From Planotetraspora phitsanulokensis (GTDB lineage Bacteria > Actinomycetota > Actinomycetes > Streptosporangiales > Streptosporangiaceae), in the NCBI RefSeq assembly GCF_016863295.1, contig NZ_BOOP01000041.1:1-64000 (forward strand): a stretch of 64,000 bases of DNA, read 5' to 3'. Position numbers and translations under genes: made by a program. The notes under the pieces are model-generated. The model ran no database searches. It was not told where the DNA came from and worked only from the letters and a program-made list of their open reading frames with translations. This document shows positions 49,686 through 57,240 of this stretch, in pieces; positions within the stretch are counted from its first letter, which is position 1, and every line of letters begins with the position of its first letter.

Positions 49686-50613
49686 AGCTTCAGTGTCGGG
49701 GAGCGCGGCCGCGACGCCGAGCCCAGCGTCGTCTGGTCCGACGACAGCTCCTACTCCCTGACCGAGGGCGAATCCGTGGTGGTCCGCGTACAGACCAGCG
49801 ACCCCTTCTCCGAGGCTCGCCGCCCGCAGTCCGGGCGGGACTACCTCGTGCGGTCCGGGGGCGTCACCGAACTCCCTCTCCCGCACGTCCGGCCAGTCGA
49901 CACCGATCACGCTGCGCGCGGTCGGTGGGCCGGCCGTCTTCGACACCCTCCAGTTGCGCGCCTTCAACGTGCCGGTCCTGCGGACCACGGTGGTCGAGGC
50001 GGTCGACTCCACATCGGTCCAGCAGTACGGCGAACGCAGCAACCCGAATGACGCGCCGTGGGCCAACGTCCACGACGCCCGTGCGATCGCCGACGCGGTC
50101 CTCGCGCAGCGTGCCCAGCGACTGCCGACCGTCCGCATCCGGATCGTCTGCGGAGACACCACCCCGAGTTCGCGGATCGCCGCCGCGCTCGCCCGTGACC
50201 TATCCGACCGGATCACCATCATCGAGCCGCAGACCGGCCTGTCCGCCGAATTCTTCGTCGAACGGATCGAGCACACCATCGATCGCGGCAAGATCCATGA
50301 GATCGTCCTCGGCTGCGAGAAGGTTCCGGCCCAGCCCAGTCCCGTCTTCACCTTCGACGCCGCCGGCCGCGGCTTCAACGACGGCAAGTTCGGCGTGCGC
50401 GGCCTCGACGACACCTCGCTCGTCTTCTTCACGTCGGACATCGAGTGGCCGGCCGACGGGCCGGAGCTCATGGAGGTCCTGGCGCGGCGGCCGATCCCGG
50501 GCAGCCGGAACTGGTACCTCCAGGACCACAGTGTCGCGGTGCGCGCTGGCATACCGCATGGGCAGACCCCTGCGGATTTGTGGGACGAGAACGCGGAGCA
50601 TGGGGTTTCCTAA
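49686..50613 (+). pseudogene. Frameshifted phage tail protein
   Basis: The left part (frame of 49554) has SSYSLTEGESVVVRVQTSDP and ARRPQSGRDYLVRSG. The right part continues in another frame: LSRTSGQSTPITLRAVGGPA, LQLRAFNVPVLRTTVVEAVD, NVHDARAIADAVLAQRAQRL and EIVLGCEKVPAQPSPVF, all typical of siphophage tail-module proteins. The frames switch at a run of five Gs (49857-49861); removing one G joins them into one protein. A second change in composition near 50395 may mark its true end. Confidence 0.68.
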
Positions 50614-50698
50614 CCCGATGCGCAATGTAGCCGTTCGCTCACTCACCGCGTCCATTGTTATGGCGGCTCCGCTTCTAACAGTCACAGGGGAGGCCAGG

Positions 50699-51784
50699 GT
50701 GACCGTGGCCACGAGCGTCGTCTTCCAGGCAGGCATCGGGGGATACGACGTCTACCGGATCCCAGCCATCGTCCGAACCCCATCCGGGATCCTCGTCGCG
50801 TTCGCCGAGGGCCGGCACACGACCTCCGACACCGGGAACGTCGATATCGTCGCCCGCCGCTCCTTCGACGGCGGCACCACGTGGCTGGCCCAGCGAGTCG
50901 TCACCAACCACGGGTCCGACACCGCCGGCAACCCGACCGTCATGGTCGACCCCGCGTCCGGGGACATCGTGCTGCTGTCCTGCCGCAACGGCGGTGCGCT
51001 GACAGAGGCGCAGATCATGCAAGGTCAAGCGTCCGCGGCGACGACCCGCCGGGTGTATGTGCAGCGGTCCGCCGACAACGCGGTGACCTGGTCGGCGCCA
51101 GTGGAGGTCACCACGGTCAAAGACGCGGGGTGGCGGTGGTACGCCACCGGCCCCGGGCACGGCGTCGCCAAGCAGGCGGCGCCGCACGCAGGCCGCCTGG
51201 TCGTGGCGGCCAACCACTCCAAGCCTCCGGCAGGGTCGGACACGGGCACGGAGAACAAGTACTACGGCGCCCACTCCATCTACTCCGACGACGGCGGGGT
51301 CACGTGGCAGGTCGGGTTCACGAGCTCGGCCACGAACGGGTACGTCAACGAGAACGAGTCGACCGTGGCCGAACTGCCGGACGGCCGGCTGTACTTCTCG
51401 GCACGGGGCCAGAACGACACCGCGCCCGGCACTCGCGCCGATGCCATCTCCGTCGACGGCGGACAGACCCTCGAGCGGGCGTACCGGCCGCAGGCGACCA
51501 TCACCACTCCGGTCGTCGAGGGCTCCGTGCTCGCCCTCCCGGACGGGCGGCTCCTCTACTCCGGGCCGTCGCATCCGACTGACCGGGCCGCCATGGCGAT
51601 CCGTGTCTCTGAGGACGACGGCCGAACATGGACGATCGGCCACCAGGTGTCCGGCCTCCCTGCCGCGTACTCGGACATGGTCCTCATGGACGGCGCGGTC
51701 GGGGTGCTGTACGAGACGGGCGACTTCGGGCCGAACGAAACGATCACGTTCACGTCGGTCCCGATCGCGGAGATAAGGGGATAG
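50699..51784 (+). CDS. Sialidase-fold protein, probably phage tail-associated
   Basis: A 361-aa six-bladed propeller protein. It has the RIP motif (VYRIPAIV) near the start and several Asp boxes: SFDGGTTW, SDDGGVTW, SVDGGQTL and SEDDGRTW. A catalytic Glu/Tyr pair could be in NENESTVAELPD and the C-terminal PAAYSDMVL. I chose GTG 50699, with GGGGAGG five bases upstream; an ATG at 50618 would add 27 residues that resemble a signal peptide in low-GC DNA. It lies between tail-protein remnants, so it may degrade a surface glycan for phage binding. Confidence 0.72.
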   Translation: MTVATSVVFQAGIGGYDVYRIPAIVRTPSGILVAFAEGRHTTSDTGNVDIVARRSFDGGTTWLAQRVVTNHGSDTAGNPTVMVDPASGDIVLLSCRNGGALTEAQIMQGQASAATTRRVYVQRSADNAVTWSAPVEVTTVKDAGWRWYATGPGHGVAKQAAPHAGRLVVAANHSKPPAGSDTGTENKYYGAHSIYSDDGGVTWQVGFTSSATNGYVNENESTVAELPDGRLYFSARGQNDTAPGTRADAISVDGGQTLERAYRPQATITTPVVEGSVLALPDGRLLYSGPSHPTDRAAMAIRVSEDDGRTWTIGHQVSGLPAAYSDMVLMDGAVGVLYETGDFGPNETITFTSVPIAEIRG

Positions 51785-51787
51785 CGA

Positions 51788-51937
51788 ATGGCCTGGTCGG
51801 CCCCGATGACGGCCGTCGCGAACAGCATCTTTACGACGGCGGCCTTCAATCAATACGTGCGCGACAACTTGCTCGAGACGGCGCCGGCCAAGGCGACGAC
51901 CGGGAGCCGACTGATCGTCACGACCGGCAGCACCTGA
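51788..51937 (+). pseudogene. Truncated phage tail fragment (49 aa)
   Basis: MAWSAPMTAVANSIFTTAAF then NQYVRDNLLETAPAKATTGS matches the opening of a phage minor tail family that is normally longer. It stops at TGA 51935 after TTGST. The following 70 bases (HLIPTAITAVAGFRTDH in another frame) do not clearly continue it. It is either truncated by deletion or frameshifted. Confidence 0.62.
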
Positions 51938-52066
51938 TCCCTACGGCGATCACCGCGGTGGCCGGCTTCCGGACCGACCACACTCCGCGCCCGGATCTCG
52001 GCCAGTAGCCTGGTCCCATGCCGGCAGCCACACAGACGGCGCTCACCGACCTCCGCGACCGGGGCG

Positions 52067-52594
52067 TCAGGCGACGATGGCCCAGACCTGTACGTCGCGG
52101 TGTTCGCCGTCGAGGTGGAAGGCTTTGCGGTGGGTGCCCTCGTGGGTGAAACCGAGGCGTCGGGCGGCGGCGATACTGGCCTCGTTACGGGGGTCGCACA
52201 GCCACTCGACGCGGACCATCCCACGCACGTTGAGCGCCCAGTCGATGAGCGCACGGCAGGCCAGGGTGATCAGGCCCCTGCCTCGTACCTCCGGAGAGAG
52301 CCAGACGCCGATCTCGCAGACGCCCTGAGTGGCGTTGAAGGCGCGGTAGACGATACCACCCTGCAGGACGCCCGAGACGTACAAGCCGAAGATGCGACCA
52401 GTGTCGGCGGCTTGGCGATCGGCGTAGTCCTGCAGGAATGCACGAGCCGACGCCTCGTCCACGACGGAGTAGGCCCACGGGATCCAGGGCTTGAGCGCAT
52501 CGCGTACCCGGTCGATGTAGGCGGTGAACTCGCCTGCCTGCCACGGCTCCAACGGACGCAGCTCAGCATCGTCTCCCAGTGCCCGGCTGAACAT
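52067..52594 (-). CDS. RimJ/RimL-type GNAT N-acetyltransferase
   Basis: A 175-aa acetyltransferase. It opens with FSRALGDDAELRPLEPWQAG, and the acetyl-CoA-binding motif A is GVWLSPEVRGRGLITLACRA. The end has NEASIAAARRLGFTHEGTHR, typical of RimL-like enzymes acting on protein N-termini or small amines. The start has GGAGGTGAG upstream. It is a single gene next to the prophage remnant. Confidence 0.88.
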   Translation of the reverse strand: MFSRALGDDAELRPLEPWQAGEFTAYIDRVRDALKPWIPWAYSVVDEASARAFLQDYADRQAADTGRIFGLYVSGVLQGGIVYRAFNATQGVCEIGVWLSPEVRGRGLITLACRALIDWALNVRGMVRVEWLCDPRNEASIAAARRLGFTHEGTHRKAFHLDGEHRDVQVWAIVA

Positions 52595-52767
52595 CTCACC
52601 TCCAGATGCGTCGGTTTCTGCGGCATACCTTCTCGCATCCCGGTGTACGTTCGAGCGGCGGGGCCCTGGAGAGGCGCGCTGGGCGACGTCAACGACAACG
52701 ACGTGGACCGGGTGCTGAAGCGCGTCCTCCCCGAAGCCGCCGCGGTGGGCAAGCGGCTCGACTCTCG

Positions 52768-53268
52768 TTACGAGTCGGGACGGGAATCGGCGGCGTGGAT
52801 CTTCCTGCCGGCCTGAGCGGGGTTCATGCCCGGATCAGGAGCCGCGGGGGACAGCTCGCACCCGAGCTGGGCGTAGAGCTCGAGCTGGTCGAAATACACA
52901 CGGTGCGTGATGATCAGGCCGTCTTCCAGCGTGCACGCAGCGCAGCCGCGGACGGTGACGCGGCGGCCGGTGCCCTCCAGCGTCTCGCCGTTGGGCAGCC
53001 AGAAGGGCCCGGTGTGCGTGCCGTTCATGGTCCACTCGGTGAAGGCCGGATCTGCGGGGAGCATCCCCTGCCACGGCGTGAAGGCGAGATCGGGGAAGGC
53101 GACGAAGATGTGCTCGTAGTGCCACGCGATCTCCGCCGCGCCCTCCGCGACGCCCGCGGGTGAGACGAGGACGGCATCGGCGTGGAAATGCCGCAACAAC
53201 GCGTCGATGTCGTGTTTGTTGATCGCGCCGTACAAAAGATCGGCCATGCGCCGGGCATCGGGCTTCAT
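52768..53268 (-). CDS. SnoaL-like/NTF2-fold protein
   Basis: A 166-aa protein with the SnoaL ester-cyclase pattern: MADLLYGAINKHDIDALLRH, HFHADAVLVSPAG, FTEWTMNGTHTGPFW and DGLIITHRVYFDQLELYAQL. Such proteins bind or isomerise small hydrophobic molecules or polyketides. The last ~20 residues are not typical. No polyketide genes are near, so the function is unknown. Confidence 0.8.
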   Translation of the reverse strand: MKPDARRMADLLYGAINKHDIDALLRHFHADAVLVSPAGVAEGAAEIAWHYEHIFVAFPDLAFTPWQGMLPADPAFTEWTMNGTHTGPFWLPNGETLEGTGRRVTVRGCAACTLEDGLIITHRVYFDQLELYAQLGCELSPAAPDPGMNPAQAGRKIHAADSRPDS

Positions 53269-53327
53269 GCGTGCCCCCTCGAAGTCATGCGGATTCTCAA
53301 GCTATCGAGCCGTGGGCAAAGAACTGT

Positions 53328-53487
53328 TCAAGATCGTCTGCTCGCATCGCTCGCCGCGCCGTCCGGTATGACCATGGCCGCAGGCGGAGGGGACCGCGCC
53401 GGGGGGAGCACGAACAGGACGATGATGAGGGCCGCGCCGAACGCCAGGTGGTACCCCTCGAAACGGCAGGCAGAAGGTGGTGCGACC
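53328..53487 (-). pseudogene. Possible MFS transporter C-terminal fragment
   Basis: The - strand reads FEGYHLAFGAALIIVLFVLP, like the last membrane helix of an MFS drug transporter, followed by a polar tail. No upstream part is present; that strand enters the SDR gene instead. It may be a decayed end of a lost transporter. Confidence 0.3.
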
Positions 53488-53507
53488 GGCATGGGTAGGG
53501 AACCTGC

Positions 53508-54302
53508 ATGCACATCGACCTCGCAGGCCGCACGGCCTTCGTCAGCGGCTCCACGCACGGGATCGGCCGGGTGATCGCGGCCCGGCTGGCGGCCGCCGGG
53601 GCGGACACGGTGATCAACGGCAGAGCCGCGGACCGCGTCGAGGCGGTCGTCGAGGAGTTGCGGGCCGCCGATCCGCGCGCCCGGATCGACGGGATCGCCG
53701 CCGACGTCTCGACGCCGGAGGGAGCGGCGACCGTGTTCGGCGCGCTGCCCGCCGTGGACGTCCTCATCAACAACCTCGGGATCTACGCGCCTCAGCCGGT
53801 GCTGGAGATCGACGACGAGACCTGGCTGCACTACTGGAACGTCAACGTCATGTCGGGGGTGCGGCTGGCACGCCACTACCTGCCCGGCATGCGCGACCGC
53901 GGATGGGGGCGTGTCCAGTTCATGGCCAGCGAGTCCGCCGTGGTGATTCCCATCGAGATGGTCCATTACGGCGTGACGAAGACGGCGCTGCTCGGGGTGT
54001 CGCGCGGGTTCGCCAAGGCGGTGGCCGGAACCGGGGTGACCGTCAACGCCGTGATCGCCGGTCCCACGCGGTCCGAGGGCGTCGAGGAGTTCATCCGCGG
54101 GCTCCTCGGCGAGGATCTGCCCTGGGAGCGGGCCGAGGCCGAGTTCATGTCGCGGCTGCGCCCTACGTCGCTGATCAAGCGGCTGATCGACCCCGAGGAG
54201 ATCGCCAACATGGTGGTCTATCTCAGCTCCGACCTCGCCTCGGCGACCACGGGAGGCGCACTGCGCGTGGACGGCGGCTGCGCCGACCACATCCTCCCGT
54301 GA
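53508..54302 (+). CDS. Short-chain dehydrogenase/reductase
   Basis: A 264-aa SDR with SGSTHGIGRVIAARLAAAGA, LINNLGIYAPQPVLEI, MASESAVVIPIEMVHYGVTK (Ser, Tyr, Lys) and a C-terminal ATTGGALRVDGGCADHILP. Its active-site Ser is in ASES, slightly shifted. The alcohol or ketone it acts on is unknown. The possible MFS fragment on the other strand at 53328-53487 hints at a former detoxification locus. Confidence 0.88.
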   Translation: MHIDLAGRTAFVSGSTHGIGRVIAARLAAAGADTVINGRAADRVEAVVEELRAADPRARIDGIAADVSTPEGAATVFGALPAVDVLINNLGIYAPQPVLEIDDETWLHYWNVNVMSGVRLARHYLPGMRDRGWGRVQFMASESAVVIPIEMVHYGVTKTALLGVSRGFAKAVAGTGVTVNAVIAGPTRSEGVEEFIRGLLGEDLPWERAEAEFMSRLRPTSLIKRLIDPEEIANMVVYLSSDLASATTGGALRVDGGCADHILP

Positions 54303-54380
54303 GGATCTGCGGCCAGTGCCCAGGGGTCCCCGCCGAGGACGGCACGGCGGGGACCTGAGGTCAGCGGCCCGGAGCGTGAC

Positions 54381-55733
54381 TCACGGATGCCCGGGCAACC
54401 GGTAGTTCTCGTCGAGGGCCGCGCCGCGTTCGGGCTTGTACAGGTCGTAGCCGCGGGCGTTGCACTGCAGACCGCCGTTGATGCAGTGGGTGACCAGGGC
54501 GGCCAGCGTGGCGGGGTCCCAGGCGTTGAAGAAGTCGTAGTGCCAGGTGTAGCCGCGGCCGCTGGACAGCCTCACCTGCGCCATGTCGCCGTCGGCAGGG
54601 AAGGCGATCTTGTATTCGAGCATCGGCACCGCGACGGGGTGCGTCACCGGGCACTCGCCGTTGACCGGGTAGGCCATGTGGCTCTTGTGATCGGCGCTGT
54701 CGAGGTGGACGCCGTCCCAGCAGCTCGGGGCCTGATAACGGACGTTGAGCTGGCTTCCGGCCGGGCAGGAGGCCGGGAAGTCCCAGTTGTGGAAGCTCTC
54801 CCCGCACTCCCAGCCCTCGACCGCGCCGGGGGCGTGCTGGAAGTCGGACTGGGTCGCGGTGGGACTGCCGACCACGAACCGGAGGCCCTGGGGGAACGGG
54901 CGCACGGAGGTGTAGTCGAGCACGCCGGACTTGTAGTAGAGCACCTGCGGGCCGACCGGCACGATGAGCTGGTCACCCTTGTAGACCGGGGGGAACCAGT
55001 AGCTCGACTTGTCGGCGGGGACGACGCACGATGTTCCTCCCGCGAGGAGGGAGGCGAGGGTGGAGCTCGCCGTGGTCGTCACGTTGCCGACGAACGTGTG
55101 CATGTGCGACGCCCCCGGCAGGCCGGGGTAGACGATCGGGTCGTCGGGACGGCTCTGCGTCACGCTGCAGTTCGCCTGGAACTCGTGGTGGGTGACCAGG
55201 GAGGTGCCCGTGGGGGAGGGGGTCGGAGCCGGTGATCCGCCGGTCCCGTAGATCTTGAATTCCCAGAGGGAGTAGCCGTATCCGGTGGCTCTGGCTGTGG
55301 CGTATAGGCGGACGTAGCGGCCGGTGCCGGTGAGGGTGATGGTCTGGGTTCCGCCGGTGCCGGTGGTGGTGCTGTAGGCGTCGGTCCAGGTCGTGCCGTT
55401 GGGGGAGGTTTGGATTTTGAAGGCGGTGGCGTAGGCGGATTCCCAGGTCAGGACGGCCTGGCTGATCGTGGCGGTGGCTCCCAGGTCGACCTGTAGCCAT
55501 TGCGGGTCGCTGAACGCGCTTGCCCAGCGCGTCCCCGGGTTGCCGTCGACGGCGAGGTAGGCGGCGTAGGCCCCTCCTTCGCTGGACGACGCGGTGGCCT
55601 GCCTGCCCTGCGACAGCAGGGCGTCGGCCGCGACCGCGGGGCTGACGACCGCGACGAGCGCCGCGACCATGGCGGCCGCGGCCGCGACGACCAGCGCGAA
55701 CCGGAGCCGGCCGGGACTGCGGGGTGGGTGCAT
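54381..55733 (-). CDS. Secreted CBM32-DUF1996 protein
   Basis: A 450-aa exported protein. The signal peptide (~1-35) has FALVVAAAAAMVAALVAVVS and ends AVAADA. A CBM32/F5-8C discoidin domain (~37-165) binds carbohydrate, with TRWASAFSDPQWLQVDLGA. After a Pro/Thr linker, DUF1996 (~185-450) shows VTHHEFQANCSVTQSRPDDP, GASHMHTFVGN and CWDGVHLDSADHKSHMAYP. DUF1996 domains are found in fungi and actinomycetes; the reaction is unknown. Two operators lie upstream (55788 and 55988). Its CBM32 is nearly identical to the first CBM32 of the large glycosidase. Confidence 0.9.
   Translation of the reverse strand: MHPPRSPGRLRFALVVAAAAAMVAALVAVVSPAVAADALLSQGRQATASSSEGGAYAAYLAVDGNPGTRWASAFSDPQWLQVDLGATATISQAVLTWESAYATAFKIQTSPNGTTWTDAYSTTTGTGGTQTITLTGTGRYVRLYATARATGYGYSLWEFKIYGTGGSPAPTPSPTGTSLVTHHEFQANCSVTQSRPDDPIVYPGLPGASHMHTFVGNVTTTASSTLASLLAGGTSCVVPADKSSYWFPPVYKGDQLIVPVGPQVLYYKSGVLDYTSVRPFPQGLRFVVGSPTATQSDFQHAPGAVEGWECGESFHNWDFPASCPAGSQLNVRYQAPSCWDGVHLDSADHKSHMAYPVNGECPVTHPVAVPMLEYKIAFPADGDMAQVRLSSGRGYTWHYDFFNAWDPATLAALVTHCINGGLQCNARGYDLYKPERGAALDENYRLPGHP
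55246..55553 (-). repeat. CBM32 inverted repeat, copy A
   Basis: This 308-bp stretch is the reverse complement of 60161-60468 with about five mismatches by eye. It covers most of the discoidin domain. The pair lies 4.6 kb apart in opposite orientation. Confidence 0.9.
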
Positions 55734-55787
55734 GTTCTCTCCTCACTGCGGGGGGTGCTGGGCCCTGCGGCGACGGCGAAGGAGGTG

Positions 55788-55801
55788 GGAGAGCGCTCTC
55801 C
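55788..55801. promoter_or_regulatory. LacI/CebR-type operator 1
   Basis: Perfect GGAGAGCGCTCTCC, 54 bases upstream of the CBM32-DUF1996 start. Confidence 0.85.
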
Positions 55802-55987
55802 ACGAGAGTGGACCGGGCTGTCAGGGGTTGTCAAGAAGCTCGTTTGAACTCGGTGAAATTCGCGGTTCATCCGCTGGAAACGAGAAAATCGACGAGATCG
55901 TCCGGTCGGGCGGGGCGTCGTTCGAGGGGTCGCGAGCCGGTGGAGAGGCGTCGCGCACCGCGTCGCCGCCCTCTGACGGCCCGCGTC

Positions 55988-56001
55988 GGAGAACGCTCTC
56001 C
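55988..56001. promoter_or_regulatory. LacI/CebR-type operator 2
   Basis: GGAGAACGCTCTCC, one base off the palindrome, 254 bases upstream of the CBM32-DUF1996 start, giving a two-site arrangement suited to looping. Confidence 0.7.
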
Positions 56002-56040
56002 ATGAGCGCCCGACCCGCGCGGGCGCGATCGACGCGACGC

Positions 56041-57093
56041 TCAGGCGGACTGGCGGACCACCAGGACGGGCGGGAAGATGACCGAGGTCACCTGGAAGTC
56101 CGGGTCCTCGATGTGGGCCAGCAGCAGCCGGGCCATCTCGCCTGCCATGTCCTCCATGGGCTGGCGGACCGTGGTCAGCTGCGGCCGGCAGGCCGTCGCG
56201 GCGCTGCTGTCGTCGAAGCCGATCACCGCGACGTCGTCGGGCACCGCGCGGCCGTGCTCCCGGAGCGCGAGGAGCGCCCCCTGCGCCATCAGGTCGTTGG
56301 CCGCGAACACCCCGTCGATGTCGGGATGCTCCGCGAGCAGCCGATGCATGCCGGCCTCGCCGCTGTCATGGGTGAAGTTGCCCTCGACCCCGGGGATGTA
56401 CGGATGACCGTAACGGGCCATGGCGTCCTGGAAGCCGGACAGCCGGTCCTGGCTCGCGCGCACGTCGAAGGGGCCGGAGATCGTCGCCACGCGCCGGCAG
56501 CCCCGTGCTACGAGGCGGTCGGCGGCCAGCTCGGCCCCCGCCCGATGGGACAGGTCGACGTAGCTGATCGGCGTGGGCCGGGCAGGCCGGGCCCACAACA
56601 CCGCAGGAAGCCCCGCCTCCACGATGAGCCGGGGCAGGGGGTCCTCGCCGTGGGTGGACACGAGCAGCGCGCCGTCCGCGCTGCCCTGCCGCAGATAACC
56701 GATCACCTGGTCGCGGGCGTGGGCGGTCTCGGCGAACATCAGGACGGGGTGGATCCCCCGGGGGCGGAGGAAGGCCACGGCGCCGCCCGCCACCCGCCCG
56801 AAGAACGGGTCGGCGAAGACCTGGCTCTCGAACGGCTCCGCGCCCTCGTCGCCGCCGGCGCCCGAGACGACGAGCGCCACCGACCCGGTCCGCCGCGTGA
56901 CCAGGGAACGGGCCGCACGGTTCGGCACGTATCCGGTGGCCGCGATGGCCCGCTGGACGGTCTCCTGGATGTCCGGCGCGACGTTGCGGATGCCGTTGAT
57001 CACGCGGGACACCGTCGCCCGGGAGACCCCCGCCACGCGGGCCACGTCCTCCAGCGTCGGAGTCGCCTGCGCCGGCGGGAGATCCGTACTCAT
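56041..57093 (-). CDS. LacI-family repressor (CebR-like)
   Basis: A 350-aa regulator. The HTH (~10-60) has TLEDVARVAGVSRATVSRVI, with VPNRAARSLVTRRTGSVALV. The effector domain (~70-340) is periplasmic-binding-protein-like: ISYVDLSHRAGAELAADRLV and DGVFAANDLMAQGALLALRE. CebR relatives respond to cello-oligosaccharides. ATG 57093 is downstream of an operator (57115-57128) and a TATAAA -10, so it represses itself. It sits between its targets: the CBM32-DUF1996 gene and the GH3/GH genes. Confidence 0.9.
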   Translation of the reverse strand: MSTDLPPAQATPTLEDVARVAGVSRATVSRVINGIRNVAPDIQETVQRAIAATGYVPNRAARSLVTRRTGSVALVVSGAGGDEGAEPFESQVFADPFFGRVAGGAVAFLRPRGIHPVLMFAETAHARDQVIGYLRQGSADGALLVSTHGEDPLPRLIVEAGLPAVLWARPARPTPISYVDLSHRAGAELAADRLVARGCRRVATISGPFDVRASQDRLSGFQDAMARYGHPYIPGVEGNFTHDSGEAGMHRLLAEHPDIDGVFAANDLMAQGALLALREHGRAVPDDVAVIGFDDSSAATACRPQLTTVRQPMEDMAGEMARLLLAHIEDPDFQVTSVIFPPVLVVRQSA

Positions 57094-57114
57094 ACGGTCT
57101 TTATAACACGAACC

Positions 57115-57128
57115 GGAGAGCGCTCTCC
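57115..57128. promoter_or_regulatory. LacI/CebR-type operator 3 (autoregulation)
   Basis: Perfect GGAGAGCGCTCTCC, directly upstream of the -10 (TTATAAA on the - strand) of the LacI gene. Confidence 0.85.
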
Positions 57129-57204
57129 CCCTGCTTCTCATACCCGCGCTTCCGTACTCGTGCTCCCGTACCTGTGCTTCCGTACCCGCGCTGTCGTCAC
57201 CCGT

Positions 57205-57238
57205 GCTCCCGTACCCCTGCCCGCCCGGGTACGGGAGC
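57205..57238 (-). terminator. Terminator of the GH3 gene
   Basis: Perfect 12-bp arms GCTCCCGTACCC and GGGTACGGGAGC with a 10-nt loop, immediately after the GH3 stop (57241). Confidence 0.75.
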
Positions 57239-57240
57239 GG

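Larger units (their letters stand above)
49686..51937 (+). mobile_element. Prophage tail-gene remnant
   Basis: Three tail-type units in a row: a frameshifted siphovirus tail protein, a sialidase-fold protein and a 49-codon fragment of a MAW(S/T)xP-type tail protein. No integrase, terminase, capsid or attachment site is visible. Its left edge lies in the truncated LigD-type gene, and the right edge is before the GNAT gene. Confidence 0.65.

Noticed and set aside
49554-50613. A novel two-domain repair-phage fusion protein
   Set aside because: The frames do not join without a one-base correction and the phosphoesterase metal-site block is absent, so it is better read as a disrupted gene plus phage debris.
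52666-52816. + strand fragment DVNDNDVDRVLKRVLPEAAAV and SRYESGRESAAWIFLPA near the GNAT gene
   Set aside because: It looks protein-like but has no clear start or named family and overlaps the SnoaL-like gene, so I do not list it.
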